A DNA stretch of 64,000 nt from Crocodylus rhombifer (GCA_038503035.1 JAVSML010001012.1:186001-250000); one strand, 5' to 3'. Counted from the stretch's first letter, positions 26,656 to 40,150 are shown. The notes: generated from the letters alone by a model not told the origin. Numbers and translations: made by a program.

Positions 26656-27832
26656 CTCTAGCACCATGCTCAGAACAGACTTGATCTTAACATCTTTATG
26701 AACAGTCAACAGACAAAACTAGGGCATGGGCAAGTTATGTTAGACGCATATTAATATATAATTATTAACTTACCAAAGTAAGCCACAAGTTCAGTGGCAG
26801 AAACTGTGCCCTGAACAAACTGGTAAGGAACATGTGAGTTGACAGTGCACAACATTATGTAGTTGAACTGCTGTCTGCTATGTAGTTGGAAAATATTGTG
26901 CCCCAGTTTGGCCAAATTCTGCTAATGCCAAGCTGAGAGAGAGACAGCTTAATTATACAAAATCATGTCATGAGACTTATTACAGGTGCACTGTAGCCAA
27001 CAAAACTTGCATGCAGTTATGTCCCAATCTGTGCCCTTCCACTTAATCTCTGGTATCAGAATATAGCTAGCACACTGATCACCACGGTGCACAGGAAGTA
27101 GAGCATTTGCTACGGTGCAAGGACATGTGAACTGCACCAGTTACTGACTAGTGAAATCCAGTCTAGACAGTGTTGCGCGCGCTCTCATTCCAGCTGAGAT
27201 CTTCCCCAGCTCACAGTGTTAGAAAGAAATAGGAAACAGCTGCACTTCTGCCACTGCCAGGAACTCCCACACCCTCATCAGGCTGGATAAACAGCTACCT
27301 GACTTTGGGTTCCTGGTGCTGCCTCTGATTCTAGGTCAACAGGTTCAAGTGTGATACGGTTCACTGTGCCAAAACCAGTCATGCCTGGGGTATCCTGGAC
27401 ATCCTACTCTGCCTTTAGGGAGCTTTTGATCACAGCACAGATGCTGAACACCTACTGTTTTTTGGTGTTTGACTCCCTTGAGGTCATTTGACTGTCTCAG
27501 GACCCTTTTTGGCTGGCTTTATTTGTGTTAAGTCTTGCTTGCTTGTAGTCCCATATTCAGTCATAACAAATAATTGTTTTCCTTCTCTTGTGTTTATCCC
27601 CCGTTTACTTAGAGAAGCCATATAAAGCAAAGTATTTAGTTTCCTCCAATATAATAAGTTTTCTGTTCCCCGGATGACCACTATTATCAGCACTTGGCAA
27701 TTAGTTGCTTTATTTTGGTGAAGGCAGAATCTCGCTCGTTGTCATGTTGAAGTGTGGAATCTTTCTCTGAGAGATCTCCTAGGGTCACCAAAGTTTCTGT
27801 CAGGCTTGCTACAGATTTAAAAGTGAGTCATT

Positions 27833-27861
27833 GTCGTCGTCGTCGTCGTCATCATCATCAC
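27833..27861 (+). repeat. (GTC)n(ATC)n microsatellite
   Basis: Six GTC units followed by about four ATC units; a simple trinucleotide repeat likely to vary in length. Confidence 0.85.
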
Positions 27862-28909
27862 TAATATGAAATTCTTGTAGCCTTATTGCAATCCCTGCTT
27901 CTGCTTTTTCAACTTTTTAACATATTTGTATGAATACACGCATAATTACACAATCATTTTGCACCCTTTTTCTCTGGAAGGATATAAAAAAATATTTAAA
28001 CTGTTCTGATCATGTATATGTCTGGGTTTAAGACACCTGCTAGTTCTTTATCTCTCTGGAAACCTGTGTTCCCCACTGGCTCAGGGTTTTTTCCAACAAT
28101 TTAATAGGAAGTGGGTTTTTTGTATTTATATATATATATCACGGACAAGAACATTTTAAATACCCGAGGTACTTATGAAAGCAATTTAAAACAGTCTTAG
28201 AAGGTGCACATGACTTGTCAAAATATGAAATAGGGGACACTGAAAAGTGACTTTCCATTGACATGGGTATTGGGCTGCTGTGCTGGTTCCCCACCATGGC
28301 TGCCTAGACTTTCAGTGCTGTATTTCTAGTTTTTTTGTTTTCTTAAACTGTGATTCAAGGATGGTTAACTGTCAGTTCTATTGGGATTATAGGCTTCGGA
28401 GAGGATGTTTGCTTTCTCTCCCCCATTTATAGAATTACGTAGGAGTGTTGTTAGAGCCTGGAGGAAAAATCTATTTGACAAGTTTAGCTTTGTTTTCTGT
28501 TTATGAATTCTCTATAAAGAGAACTTGCAAAGTCATTCAACACACTTTTCCTGACCATGAAAATTTTATCTATAACAAAGAGAAATGTCAAGTGAGCAGA
28601 TTGTTGAGAGTGTTTTGATCTTCTAGCTTTGGTTTGATTGGATGCCCTGGTCACATGACATGTTTCTTTTCTCTGAAAACGATAATTCTTAGCATCGTGT
28701 TTAAAGTTTAAAATTTACTTTTTATGAATATTCAAAAACACTATTTAAAATTCACTCTTTCCACATACAAGGATTTTATTTGCAAATATAAGAAAGGGGC
28801 ACGGTTACTGTTGAAATTTAACTTGTTGAAAAATCATCTTGCTTATGCAGTCCATTACTGCAAGCTTGGAGATCAGTGTTGGGCGTAGTTTCTGGCTCTA
28901 AAGGCAGCG

Positions 28910-30044
28910 AGGGACAGACATTACACATAAACAAGTTTGAATGATCAGAAACTAGTTAAAACCTGTAACAGAACTACGTTACAGGTTCATTGCACGTAAA
29001 TCGATTTGAAAATGGCTGAAACTGGTTTAAGATAAACCTGGTTGAATGTTGTATCAGACTTAACTGATATGGGTCAAACTGGTTTATGCAATGTCTGCCC
29101 CAGACCCCTTCCTGGGTTAAGTTAAATGAGAGCCCCCCAGCATCCTAGATGCTTTGCAACTGGGCTGTCTGCTCCAGAGATCAGGCTGGCTCTGTCCCTT
29201 TGCTCCCTAGCCAGAGCTCCAGGGGTGACTGCAGGCACAGCAGGGTCTGCCTGGCTTACCTTACTGCTTGCTGCTCAAGCAGGGATTCCCCACTCCCTCC
29301 CTCCCATTTTCCACAGCATGGATCCTAGGCATGTGCTATGCTAGCTAAGGTGGAGAGATATCTGTGTGTGTGTGTGTGTGTCTCCAATTTCACTGGGACA
29401 GGACAAAGGCAGACAGAACAGTGTCCACTTAGGGCTTTTTGGAGGTAATCAACAGGTAGCTGGTAATGTTCCTCCATTCCTTCCTTGGAAAAAGCTGTTT
29501 AAGAAGAGCTTGAACTAACGAGAGAGGCTTTTGTCATGTTGATGTACTGATGAGGTTTCATTAGCCCCCTGCTGGTTTGCGGCCCTGTTAAGTTTGCAAG
29601 ACAGCGTGAAGAAGCAGGGAGAGGGAGATTGAAAAGCTCAGTATCATCAACAGATGCATGCACTTCACACACCCCCTTTGCCTCAGAGTGCTAGCCTGGC
29701 GCTGTGGTCTGGCAGCAGTCCCACCCCTTGAGCAGCAAGTGGGGAAAAGGTTGAGACGGTGTAGGCCAGAGTGGGGGTTTGCACCTCTCCCTAATTGGAG
29801 CATCCTGCCAGGACCTGGCCATATCCTCCCTCAGCTCAGCATTGTAGAAGGGAAGGGAACATTGCTCTAGTGTCGTCGTTCCCCACCCCTGGCTTCTAAC
29901 TTAAGCCACTTTAGGCATGCACCTGCATTTTTTCATTCTGCAGGGAATGTTTGTGGAGTTCGAAACCAATTTAACCTAGGTAGGTTAGACTAAGCTGCAA
30001 AGATTGAATCAATTCAGGCTCAGGCTTTTTGACTTTCAATCCCT
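28910..30044. mobile_element. DNA transposon, about 1.1 kb, non-coding
   Basis: It starts AGGGACAGACATTAC and ends with the complement of AGGGATTGAAAGTC. The right 100 bp recur at 10,335-10,436, whose end is an even better inverted match (AGGGACAGACATT). It contains a (TG)n run at 29,363-29,382. No transposase frame and no clear target duplication are visible. Confidence 0.55.
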
Positions 30045-33000
30045 AGCCTAAATGACAGAATTCATATTAATATGTATTGTGTATAGTACTAAAAGTTCGC
30101 AGGATGTGGCCATTACTTAAAAATAAAAAGCCCATTTTCCACTCCATTATCACATCTGTTAAACATTCTTTTGCGTGAGAGCAAAAATATAATTGAATGA
30201 AGATTTCATTTTTGTAACCAATTGCATATTCAAACAGCTGGTCTTGTAAGCTCTTCCTTGCAGAGGAACATCAAAGTAGGTTCCACCTCTTGTTTGCATT
30301 GTATTCTTTTAATATTGTGTGTGTTCTCTACTCTGGAAGCTGCCCTGCTTTTGCCACTATGGAATTGAGATCACAGTCCTTTTTATTCTCTCTCCACCTG
30401 TATTGACTGTGAAGTACTAATGTAGATTTATAGATAGGGGGGAATAAGGTTGTTTGTCAAAAAATCAGCAAATAAATATATATCCAAAACCTTAGATGGT
30501 AGATGTAATGAGAAAGTAAGTGCTATATGTATACAGTCCCCTTTCTGACTAATAGGTTCTTTTTGGGAATCTTATTTCCAGCACAATGGATTGATGCTAC
30601 ATACATACCCACAACATGCATTGGCTTACATAGAAGCCTTGGATGTATAGCCCCTTTGAAGTTGCATGACCTGATTTTTCAGAGAATTTTACTGAAAAGG
30701 TCAAACAGTGGTCTCTGGTCTAATCCTGCAATGAACAAGAGTAATTTCATTTCCAGGGGATTCTCACATAAGTAAAAGGTAAATATGTATATGCAGGAAC
30801 CAAGCCTTAGACTTCACATTTTAGAGGGTTTTTTTAATAGTAGTTTGAAAAACTTTTTTTAAGGTTTAAACATTCTGTGAGGTATTTCCAAGTTGAAAAT
30901 GGTCACTGGCAAGTGTGTACTTCCATGTCAGTATGAGTTTGTGTAAACTCTCTTCGTCCTTGTGGTATGTCAGACCCAGGACTTCATACTTGGCACCCAG
31001 CAGGCCACTGAGGAAATGTGCCTTGCAAGGAGAATACTATTGTGCCATGGGAGTGAAGTCACTGTTGGAAACCAGCTGTTCCATCTCATGAGGGTGTTTC
31101 CATCTCTCTCACCTGTGAGAGAGCACATATCTTCTTTGTCACTCCTTGAAGGAGGAGAACTCATTATTCCCATGAAAGCCTTGTCTGCTAGAAGTGTTTG
31201 TCATAAATAATCTTTGCTTGACATGGACAGTCCTGTGGTAGGGGAAAGTAAAGGGTGTGAGATGAAATAATAGATTGGGGGATAGGGAGTTTCCAAATTG
31301 TATGACCTAGTAAAGATAAATATTAAATCAACTTTAAGAATAAAATTCTTGCATTAAGTTGAATCTCTTTTAATAACTAATGGGAGCAAGCTCTGCAGGA
31401 AAAGAATTATTAGACAGTGATTCATCTTCAAGGAACTGTGTGTGTGTGAAATGTATGTTACCTAGGCTCTCAAACCCTATGTTAAATAGAAATACTTACC
31501 TTTAATGATAATCAGTTCCATTACTGGAAATATCCCACCCTTGTTTTCTTTTTCTTCTGTTTTGCAAACAACTCTTTTCCTTTAAGCTTTTGAGCCTTGA
31601 GATCCTTAAAAAAACCCTATTTTATTAGAGAAGCAAAGACAGCACATGCAATCAGCAACATTGTTATGAGAACCTAAAGAAGCAAATAATAATGATAGTT
31701 TTCAAAGTGCTCACCTTGTATGTTAGATTTTAGCCTAGAGCGGATTTTCTCTAGCTGAATTACAGACTCAGTGGAAAAACTGATAATTCCACAGTGAGGT
31801 TTATTTTTCTTCCATAACATTTTCTGTGGCAAGTGTAGGCAGATCAGAATTTTTGTTAAATGCTGGTATATCTCTCTGCCCCTCTGTCTCTGTCTTTTGC
31901 TTTTAAGGTAAAAAAAAAAATGTTTACTATTAATTTTTTCCTGATTTATGAGATGCAGGTGGAAGGACACTTGCCTGTAGGACCTTGTTTGCCAGCAAGA
32001 TTCCAGCCTTGTAAATTATTGGCAGCTGGCATGATAATGAGTCTATTTCAATATAAATGAGCTTCATTTTATTAATTTCTGCCAGTTCCTGAGCAATTCA
32101 TGAACTGCTTTTCAGATCTCAACCACCAGCTTGGGGTGGGGGAGGGTGGAGGGTGAGGGAAATGTAAAGGAAAAGAAAGAAAATGAGAATTTTTGTTTTT
32201 TAATTTAGAAAGGACCTGGTAACTCACTTATTTTTGAGAATCTAACCAAGAAAGTATCAACATTTACTACCTGATAGCTCTGACAACATGAAGGGCATTG
32301 CTAACCTATTTTGAATCTACTGCTCTTCTAATCTGTTGAAAATATTCAAACCCACATAGTGATTCAGTTTGCAGTGCTTTATTGATGGTTCACTTCTTTT
32401 ATTTGTCTGTACTCCGTGAAACATGTCTGCCTAAGAGGGGGAGTTTAATGACTTCGGCAGCTTGGTTGTGCAAAAGAACTGAGGACTCAAAGCACCCAGT
32501 GAATTTACTGTAGTTAGCATTTTGCTTAATTGGTTGTTTAAATGAGTAGGGTGCTTCGTCTAGTACTTTTAAATGACATGAAGCCAAGAAACAGTCTAAC
32601 CCTGCACTTGGATATATCCATCAGTACCTTCAGGACTACTCAGGTGATTGCTCAAATGCATGTAAATGTCCTGCAGTACTTTTAGACTTCTCCGTTAAGA
32701 ACAATGGGTAAAAATCACTCTTATTGCTATCCTTTACACAGACTGAACTATTGTCTGCATAAAGCCTTTCAGTTCGGACCCCTTTCTTAAACTTAGCATT
32801 TGTACCCTTTGCAGTCTGACATGGTAGTTACTGTTTATTTTGGACCCCTCTTAAATTGTCTCTCTCTCACTCCTTGCCCCAAAACTGACACCAGTGCTGT
32901 TACTCGAACCTATGAGCCTCCAGTCCTGTATCATTCAAGTTGCCCCCAGCAGTAGGCTGTCAGTTTCTACGAGTTTCATTATTATAAAGAGTGGTGAGAA

Positions 33001-36000
33001 GATGCAGTGTATGTCCTCTGCAATTTGGCTTTGTAGGATATTAGGATGAGGTTTTCCAGTTATTGTACTGCCAGCAAATTGTTGTACTTGCAATTTAAAT
33101 ACAACATTTAAATACTGTACTGTATAATATTTCTTAGGTAAGTGATGATGATAGGATTTGGCATGAAAATGTCTTCCTTTATATCTGTTCCTGATAATCC
33201 TTTGTCTCTTTCTCCTCTCCACTCCCCCTTCTCACCAGGTTTTTGGCATATAGTCACAGAGACTGACGAGACGGTAATGGAGTCGCTGAGTGGCAGGTGC
33301 TGACAGATTCTGCAGTTCCAATAACTGTTCATTTTGATATCATTTGCAAGTCTATGCATCTAAATGCCACAGTCCTCTTGGGGAAAGTTACGCTGGATCC
33401 CAGTGTTGCCTCCTAAGGTACATGTGTGTCCTTATATTTTCTTTCGGAGTTCTCTGTGTTGTTCATGGGAGGGGAACATTTGGATATGGTTTATGGTTAC
33501 GCCCATTTAGCAATACAAAGGCATTAGAATTTCTATCAGGCAGCTCCTGATGACATCCTTTCCTCCTTCCTCCCTCACTACTCCTCCTCCTCTCCATTTG
33601 AATTGCCTGCAGGGCCTTTTTGGAGTACTTCCCAAGCTTTTAATATATTTAAAGTGGATTACAAAAAGAAATGCCTGGTTTTTATTGGGAAAAGCTCTCA
33701 TTGGAAAACAATTAAATATTCTGTTTTAGTTTCTGAGAAGCTGAAAGGTAGAAGATTTTTCTGGAACTATCCTATTTTTTTTAATCTCTTAATTACATTA
33801 AATTGTGTATACGTGCATTTAGATAGTATTGTAACTTCTATATGATTCTTGTGAGCTGAGTTGAACTGAGTAATTCTTTGTTGTTGGCTTGCAGATCTTA
33901 GCAAAAGTTTATTTCTGTAGAATTGTTGCTTGCTGTTGGTTTTAATCATTGTTCTTTTTTCACAACCTTCAAGCTCAAACTCCAGGACTAAAATGCAGAT
34001 TTGTCACCAATCCCTCCCACTAGTTTCTAATTTTAAATTTGCAATCTGTTGTCTTGCGAGGTGCTTCAAATTTAACTTGGAAGTTAATAGACTTCAGTCT
34101 TTCTTCTGAAATTTTAAGTTCAGTTTGCCAAAAAACTTGAGTTATTAACTTAGGTATATTATATGTAATTATCTTGATGAAAAATGTATTGGATTTAGGT
34201 AGAAGAAAGGAAAAATCAGCATGTTAAGAAAGAATGAAATTCTTAAATGGGATTTGTACAATCTAGAAAATGATCCTGCTTTCATGTAATTCTTTCATTT
34301 TAAACTAATTCAAAGAGAACTCAGAAATTCAATTTTTTAATTTATTTGTCTAATGCAGTTGATGTTTTTGCCCTTAGTTTAAAGGGAACATAAGTTGGCT
34401 GAAGTTGGCTGTTGTCTACAAAAACTTATACCTTTCTGAATGAGTTGGCCTTTAAGGTGCCACCCTCCTCTGCCTTCTGCCTTACATTAGACTAGCACAG
34501 CTAACTCTGCCTCTCTCAGCTGCTGCCTGGTAACATCCTGTGTGCATGCTCTTCAACAAAAGCAGTCAACAAAAGCTAATCAAGGTAGTGAAAGAGGCAT
34601 GAACTCCTGTGGGTTGTGTGTCATGCACTGCAGGGTAAAAGTGAGCACACAGACAGTTACTGCAACGCAGCTTATGTGTAGGAAAGTCCCAGCCCCTTTT
34701 GCCTTGAGGAAACCGGTTTGTGTGTCATTGTAAATGAGACTTAATTCCTTTATTTTCCTGATTCAGACTAATGACTTGTACTTTGGGCTTCAGTGTTTCC
34801 AGGTGGGTGACCTCACTGATAGCCAGTTGTCTCTTTTGTAGTGGGTGGCTCCCTCTCCTGGTTTAAAAAAAATTCCAGTTGGTACTGGAGAGGTCTTTTC
34901 CCAATAATAATTTCATCAAAAGTTTTTATAGTCCTGGAAAGAACGTTGATTTTGAAACATTGGGGGGGGGAGTACATTTCATTGACAGATTTCAAGCCAG
35001 ATACACTCATGATGTCCTATATGATCAGTCATTGATTAGCTCTGAAGAATAAATTCATAACAAATAACAAATCGGGCTGTTACAGTGCATATGTCTTGAA
35101 TATACTTGTGGGCTCAATTAGTAAGTAAAGAATGGGAGTTCTAGGCCTCTTGGAGTCTGTGAGCAACTCTGATTAACTCATTTAGAAATTTGAGGTGGAG
35201 TATTTTAACTTCAAGCTCAGTCATACTATCTTGTCTCAGTATTGCCAATGTTTTGATAAAGCAAAACAAATTCAAGAGATGAGATATTCCAGCTTTTTAC
35301 TTCATCCATACTCATTCAGGTATTGACTAAGGGCTATTGATGTGAGTAACGGTTTACATAGGTTTTGGAAACGTTAAGTCAAACCCAAGTGTATGTCAGT
35401 TAAAAAGGAACAGTTTCTTTTAGGTGTGTAACATTTCTTGCCAGTAACTAACAGACACTTTTTGTTGTGTGAAATCTCTTAGTAAACATTTCTGTAAACA
35501 TCTGTGTTTTTTATTCCAAGTTGTTAGTGTTAAGAGAAGCATGATCACTGAGGCTGATCTTTTATCTACACAGAAAATACATTACTGCTCACATATGAGT
35601 GGTTTTTATTTTAGCCACGTTTTGCTCACAGGATGTAAGCTTTGCCCTCTGTTACTTTTTTCTGTACAAGTTTGTTTTGTTGTTTTTAATTTTGCACAAT
35701 TGTGTCCATAATTGATGTGTCAGGACAATGGCTGAACTTTGAGTGCTGAGTATCCACTTGCTTTATTTATTGGGTGGGTGATATGTTTGCCAGGGGACCA
35801 AGTGTCCGTACTGAATGGTGTTAAGCACTTCCTTGCCTTTCTGCAGGTCTTTGTATTTATTTTAGAGAAATGTTCTTTTTAATCATCTGCTATTCCAAGC
35901 TAACCTTTAAAATTGCCGGGTCTTCTTAAATTGACACCAAAATAATGGTTTCCTTTCTTGATAATGGGCAAGTTGACTACCTGTAAAGATCTGCTTCAGA

Positions 36001-36256
36001 AAGCAGTGGAAATCCTTTTAAATTAAGCTGCTGTTAGCAAGCATTTCAGAAGCAAAGCAGCAAAAAATCTTTTCTCAAGAGATTTCCTTCTACGAGATTG
36101 AGTAGTGAATCTTTTTTTAAAACTCAGACTTCAAGACAAAAGGCAGATTTGTGCTACCTGAGTTGCTTTTAGAGTAAAAAAATAAAAACAAAAAACAAAA
36201 AACATAGATGTTCAGTCCTGACCATAACAGAGAAATATGCAGTGATCCTACGGATT
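30045..36256 (+). other. Long AT-rich non-coding stretch
   Basis: Apart from the repeat at 34,395-34,520 and an A-rich low-complexity run at 36,177-36,204, I see no element or gene. Frames stay below about 100 codons and look random. Confidence 0.6.
34395..34520 (-). repeat. Interspersed repeat, copy on the opposite strand
   Basis: gcctttaaggtgccaccctc, ctgccttctgcctta and agactagcacagctaac are the complement of the block at 3,600-3,700. Confidence 0.6.
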
Positions 36257-36721
36257 GGTTAAATCAGGGGTAGGCAATGTTTTTTGGCCGGAGTGCCAAA
36301 AAACCCTACAATGTCTACCTTTGGAAGGTGCTGGAATGCCAGCATGACAGAAAAACAAAATGGGAATGGGAGATGCCGGTTAATCAAATGTGCACCATCT
36401 GGTGCACTCCCTGGCGTCGGTGTGGCAGGGGACAGGGAAGCGGGCCCTGCGCAGACTGCTTTGCCCCATGCAGGCTGCTTTGTCCTGTGCCGTGGGCCGA
36501 AGAAGTAGCAAAGAAAAACTCTGCTCACGGCGGCAAAAGCCGGAAGTGGTACTTCGGGTTTCCCTTTTGCCGCGTCCCTTGGATGCCAGTTAATAGAGTT
36601 TTCCAGCTAATAAAGTGCCGGTTAATGCAGCTTTTGCTGTACACGGCAGGATGCACTGCATATTAGTATATTTAATAATCCTAAATCTTGCCTTTATTGT
36701 GTATTCCTTTTTCATGTTGCA

Positions 36722-36785
36722 ATGAGAGAGAGAGGAAAGAAACAGATAAGAGAAAGAGGGAAAGAAAAAGGAGAGCAGAGAGAGA
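36722..36785 (+). repeat. Polypurine run
   Basis: Almost pure A/G (gagagagaggaaagaaac and similar) over about 60 bp, inside the hAT element. It is a candidate for triplex or slipped-strand structure and for length variation. Confidence 0.7.
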
Positions 36786-36935
36786 ACCAGACGTATACAC
36801 ATGCACACAGAGAACTATGTGCACAAACGCAGAGAACCAGAACAGACAAATGCGCACACACACATCCAGAACCAGACACGTGTGCTCACACAAACGCACA
36901 GAACCAGATGCATAGGCGCACAGAGCCAGACTTCT
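36786..36935 (+). repeat. CA-rich minisatellite-like array
   Basis: About six imperfect copies of a roughly 25-30-bp unit containing CACAGAGAACCAGA, with intervening (CA)n. It directly follows the polypurine run. Confidence 0.65.
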
Positions 36936-37872
36936 GGGCTGCTGGACAAAGTCTAGCCCAACAATGCCCCAGTCTTGCCAGAGCCCCTGTGCTTCCCTGA
37001 GGAGCCAGCCCCAAGGCTGCAGCGCAGCTGGCCAAGGCCCCAGCTCGGAGCCTGCCCGTCAGCCCAACTACCCACCCACCCCGCACAGCTGAGCCTGCAA
37101 ACAGTGTGGTGCTCTTGGCAAGGGGCAGTGCCTGGTCGGGGGCTGGGCTGGGGCTGGGCTCAGAGCTGGTGGGAGTCAGGCAGGCTCAGCTGCAAGCCCT
37201 GCTGCGTGGCTGCCAGCAGCTACCAGAGCCTAGGCTGGCCGCAAACAGCTGCTCCAGGCTCTGGCATCAGCTCCATACTGGTGGGCGCACGCATGCCTTG
37301 GAGCAGATGGTGGGGATAGGGCCTGAGGCAGCACAGCCTTCCTGCTGTCCTCTCTGAGGTGCACGTGCAGTTGCCATCAGCATGGAGCTTATGCCAGGGC
37401 TGTAGAGCCCAGCGCAGCTGTTTGCAGCCTGCCCACTGCCTGCTGCAGCTGCCCGGAGCCCAGGCTGGCTTCAAACAGCTATGCCGGGCTTCAGAGTCCT
37501 GTCATTAGCTCTGTGCCAGCAGTGGGGGAGAAGCCACTCTGAGGTGTGCGTGCACTCACCAGTATGGAGCTAGTGCCGGAGCCCGGAGCAGATGTTTGCA
37601 GCCTTCTGGCTGCAAGTGGCCCAGGCTCTGGGTAGCTGCTGCCAACTGTGGAGCCTGCTCTGCTTGCAGCGGGGCTTACAACCGCCCAGCTATCTGCTGG
37701 GAGCAGTCTGGGCTTTGTGGCTGGTAACAGGTGCCTAGAAGCCAGGCTGGCGGTGGTGTGCTGAGCAAAACGGCCCAGGGGTCACACATGCCAGGGGTTG
37801 CTGACCCGTGGGTTAAATAATAAACTCTCCTATTTAGGTATATGTAACTTAGTCACTGGAATACATAATGCT

Positions 37873-38854
37873 AGGGTTACCATATTTCTAGTTTCAAAAA
37901 AGAGGGCACCTGTTTGGGGAGCAGGATATGATTGTGGGGGGCAGTGATATGCCGGCGGCCTGCCCATGCTACTGCCTGTCCGTCCCAGGCCACAGCCCCC
38001 AGCAGCCCTGCTGCTGCTCCTGACCCATAAACCCCTGTCCCTCACTCCCGACCCACAGTACCCTGCCCTCCTGGGGCTGTACTGGTGCCCGTCACTCCCA
38101 ACCTACAGTCCCTCATTCCTGCTGGTGCCCCTCACTCCCAACCTGCAGTCCTCTGGTGCTGCCAGTGCCCTGCACTTCTGACCCACAGTTCCCCACTTGC
38201 TCTGCTGTCCCTCACTCCCATGCCGCAGTCCCCTTCTCCCTCCAGTCCTGCAGGGTCTCTTGGCTGTCCTGCCCCTACTAGCAAGGGCACCAGCCCCAGT
38301 GGTGCCAGTCCAGCTATGACTGGCCTTGGAGCCCGGAGCCATTGCCCCTGAAGGGCCCACTGCTGCCTTCCACTCGACGGGCAGGCCGCCTTCCCCACCC
38401 CTCTGCCCTGCTACAGCCCCAGCACCCAGAGAGCTTCCCCCAAGTCCTGGGAGCCCCCCCCCTTCACACCCATCTTCCCCCCCATACATCTCTGCCCCCA
38501 CACACACTCTTGTGCTCTCCACAGCACCCCTGACAGTCCCCAAGCCCTTGTCCTCCAACCCCCGCTCCCCATAGACTTACCTGCATCCGGATGCCAGGGC
38601 TGCTCCTACCACCCTGCTTGGCTGCATGCCAGCCATGTGCATGTGTGCATGCAGATGCACATGGTGTCCCCTGCCTTCATTTGCCTCCCCCTGCTCCCTC
38701 CAGCCCCAAGCAGCTCTTTGCTGGGGCAAGCTGGGAAGTGCCAGGAAAAACTTTGAAGCTGAGCAAACCAAAACCTCAGGCATTTGTTCATATTTTTAAA
38801 AACTTCCTAGACAGAGATTGGAGGACCCAAAAATAGGACACGTCTGGGAGAACC
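37873..38854. mobile_element. Possible GC-rich DNA transposon with internal minisatellite
   Basis: The left end GGGTTACCATATTTC...AAAAAAGAGG and the right end aaaaataggacacgtctggg with GGGAGAACC are weak inverted partners of a repeat type common in reptiles. The interior is very C-rich on the + strand. Open frames on both strands here are compositional. Confidence 0.45.
38020..38240 (+). repeat. Minisatellite-like array
   Basis: Four to five imperfect copies of a roughly 50-bp unit around CTGGTGCCCCTCACTCCCAA and CCACAGTCCC. It is C-rich on the + strand. Confidence 0.6.
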
Positions 38855-39136
38855 AGTAAAACTTGCCATAGTCTTCAGAATGTTAATTTTCTAAAACAAA
38901 GGTAAAACCTTAGGGCTTTTGGCTTCAATAAGAGCTCTGCCTTTGACTTCCAGGATTTCACCTCATGTGGCTTACTTGATCTGGTCATATTTAGTTTAGA
39001 TACAGAAATATCAGAATGTTTTTGGCAGTGCATGACCCAGGTTTTTAGCAAGCCATGTTTAAAATTTGACTTTGTTATGGTCCTCACTAGTTTTGTAGGA
39101 AGATTCAAAATTACGCTAGTATACATTTTGACTTTG

Positions 39137-40150
39137 ACTTTGTGTCCGCCTGGTCTTGAGAAGGTGCTCGCTTGCTGCCTAGGAGCGTGGGCCTGGGATT
39201 GGCCACTGCATTTGTTCCTGCAGTCTCAGCGAAGGCTCACGTTCTCCCCGAGGAGAAACTTTCCTGCCATGACTTTGGTCTTTCTTTCAGTGGTGGGTTC
39301 CCTCCTGTGGTCCCCTATGGATTGGTTGTACTTCCTAGTGGGCATTCTTGGGGCTCCACCTCCTCTACGTCCCATCCATGTGCCAGCCTTTAGGGCAGCC
39401 ACTTCATGGTCGATTGGCTCACCTTCTGGTGTTGACTCCTGCACCCTTCTCATCTGCTGGGCTCCTGATGACCTCTCCCAGCCCTAGGTCTCTTCAGGAT
39501 GCTAGGCCATCCCTGCTGTTCAGCCAGGTCTTCTTTTATTGCACAGCTGCCTGCAGTGCTACCCCAGCTGCTCCTAATCCCCAAGCGTTGCCTGTGGCCC
39601 TGACCCTCATCTCAGGGTCCCTCTGGGCAATCCTCAAAAAAGATATAAGGAAGCAATTAATGGAAAAGAAAAGGGGAGCAGGGCCTTGGCCCATCCCCAC
39701 TCACAGGCCTGGCGTCTGCAGCTCTTGCAGTCCCTCAATGCCATCCTCTTCCCTTCACTTGTTTGTGGACCCCTATGATGGGTCCATCCCCAGGTCCCGC
39801 AGTGGCAGCTGGTCCAGTCTGTGCCTGGTGTGGGAAGCACTCTCACCATTTGCTTCCTGCTGTGCCTCCCTCACTGCCCCCTTGCCACTGGCTTTTATTT
39901 TGTCCGATGGCATTCTGGGATGATGTCATCTGCTTGCACTGCTTTTAGCTGAAAATAAAAGCAGCTCATGAACCATGCGGGTGCGCCGTCCCGGCAAGGC
40001 TCGTCCATTTCTTCCCAGTCTGAAACAGGTAAGTTTGCCCTATTTTCAGGGCTTTCCTTGAGGCAGCTGCCTCTGCCCTGGGCCCTGCTGTTGGAGGGGG
40101 GTCTTCCATGTCCTCATTTCTGCCCCCCTGGGACGTACTTTTACATAAAT
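39137..40150. repeat. GC-rich block, probably repeat-derived, unclassified
   Basis: Base composition changes sharply from AT-rich to CT-rich at about 39,140 and back by 40,150. It contains ctgaaaataaaagcag near 39,950 and GTGCGCCGTCCCGGC just after, which recall an LTR R/U5 region. No matching partner LTR, primer-binding site or TSD is seen. A 191-codon + frame (39,348-39,923) and others have no recognisable domain. Confidence 0.3.

Larger units (their letters stand above)
36265..37810. mobile_element. Large hAT-type element, 1,546 bp, 8-bp target duplication
   Basis: It starts CAGGGGTAGGCAATG and ends GGTTGCTGACCCGTG. A perfect GGTTAAAT duplication lies at 36,257-36,264 and 37,811-37,818. 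The interior holds a polypurine run, a CA-rich tandem array and a GC-rich core with inverted repeats, but no transposase frame. The open frames in the GC-rich core have no recognisable protein. Confidence 0.85.

Noticed and set aside
38103..38574. Open frames of up to 151 codons on both strands
   Set aside because: C-rich minisatellite-like sequence gives few stops in any frame; no domain.
39348..39923. 191-codon open frame
   Set aside because: Ser/Pro/Leu-rich compositional product of a CT-rich repeat block; no conserved motif and no splice or promoter context.
39137..40030. Solo LTR interpretation of the GC-rich block
   Set aside because: A TGT start and ACA end can be picked, but the flanking bases do not match and no LTR partner, primer site or clear TATA spacing supports it.
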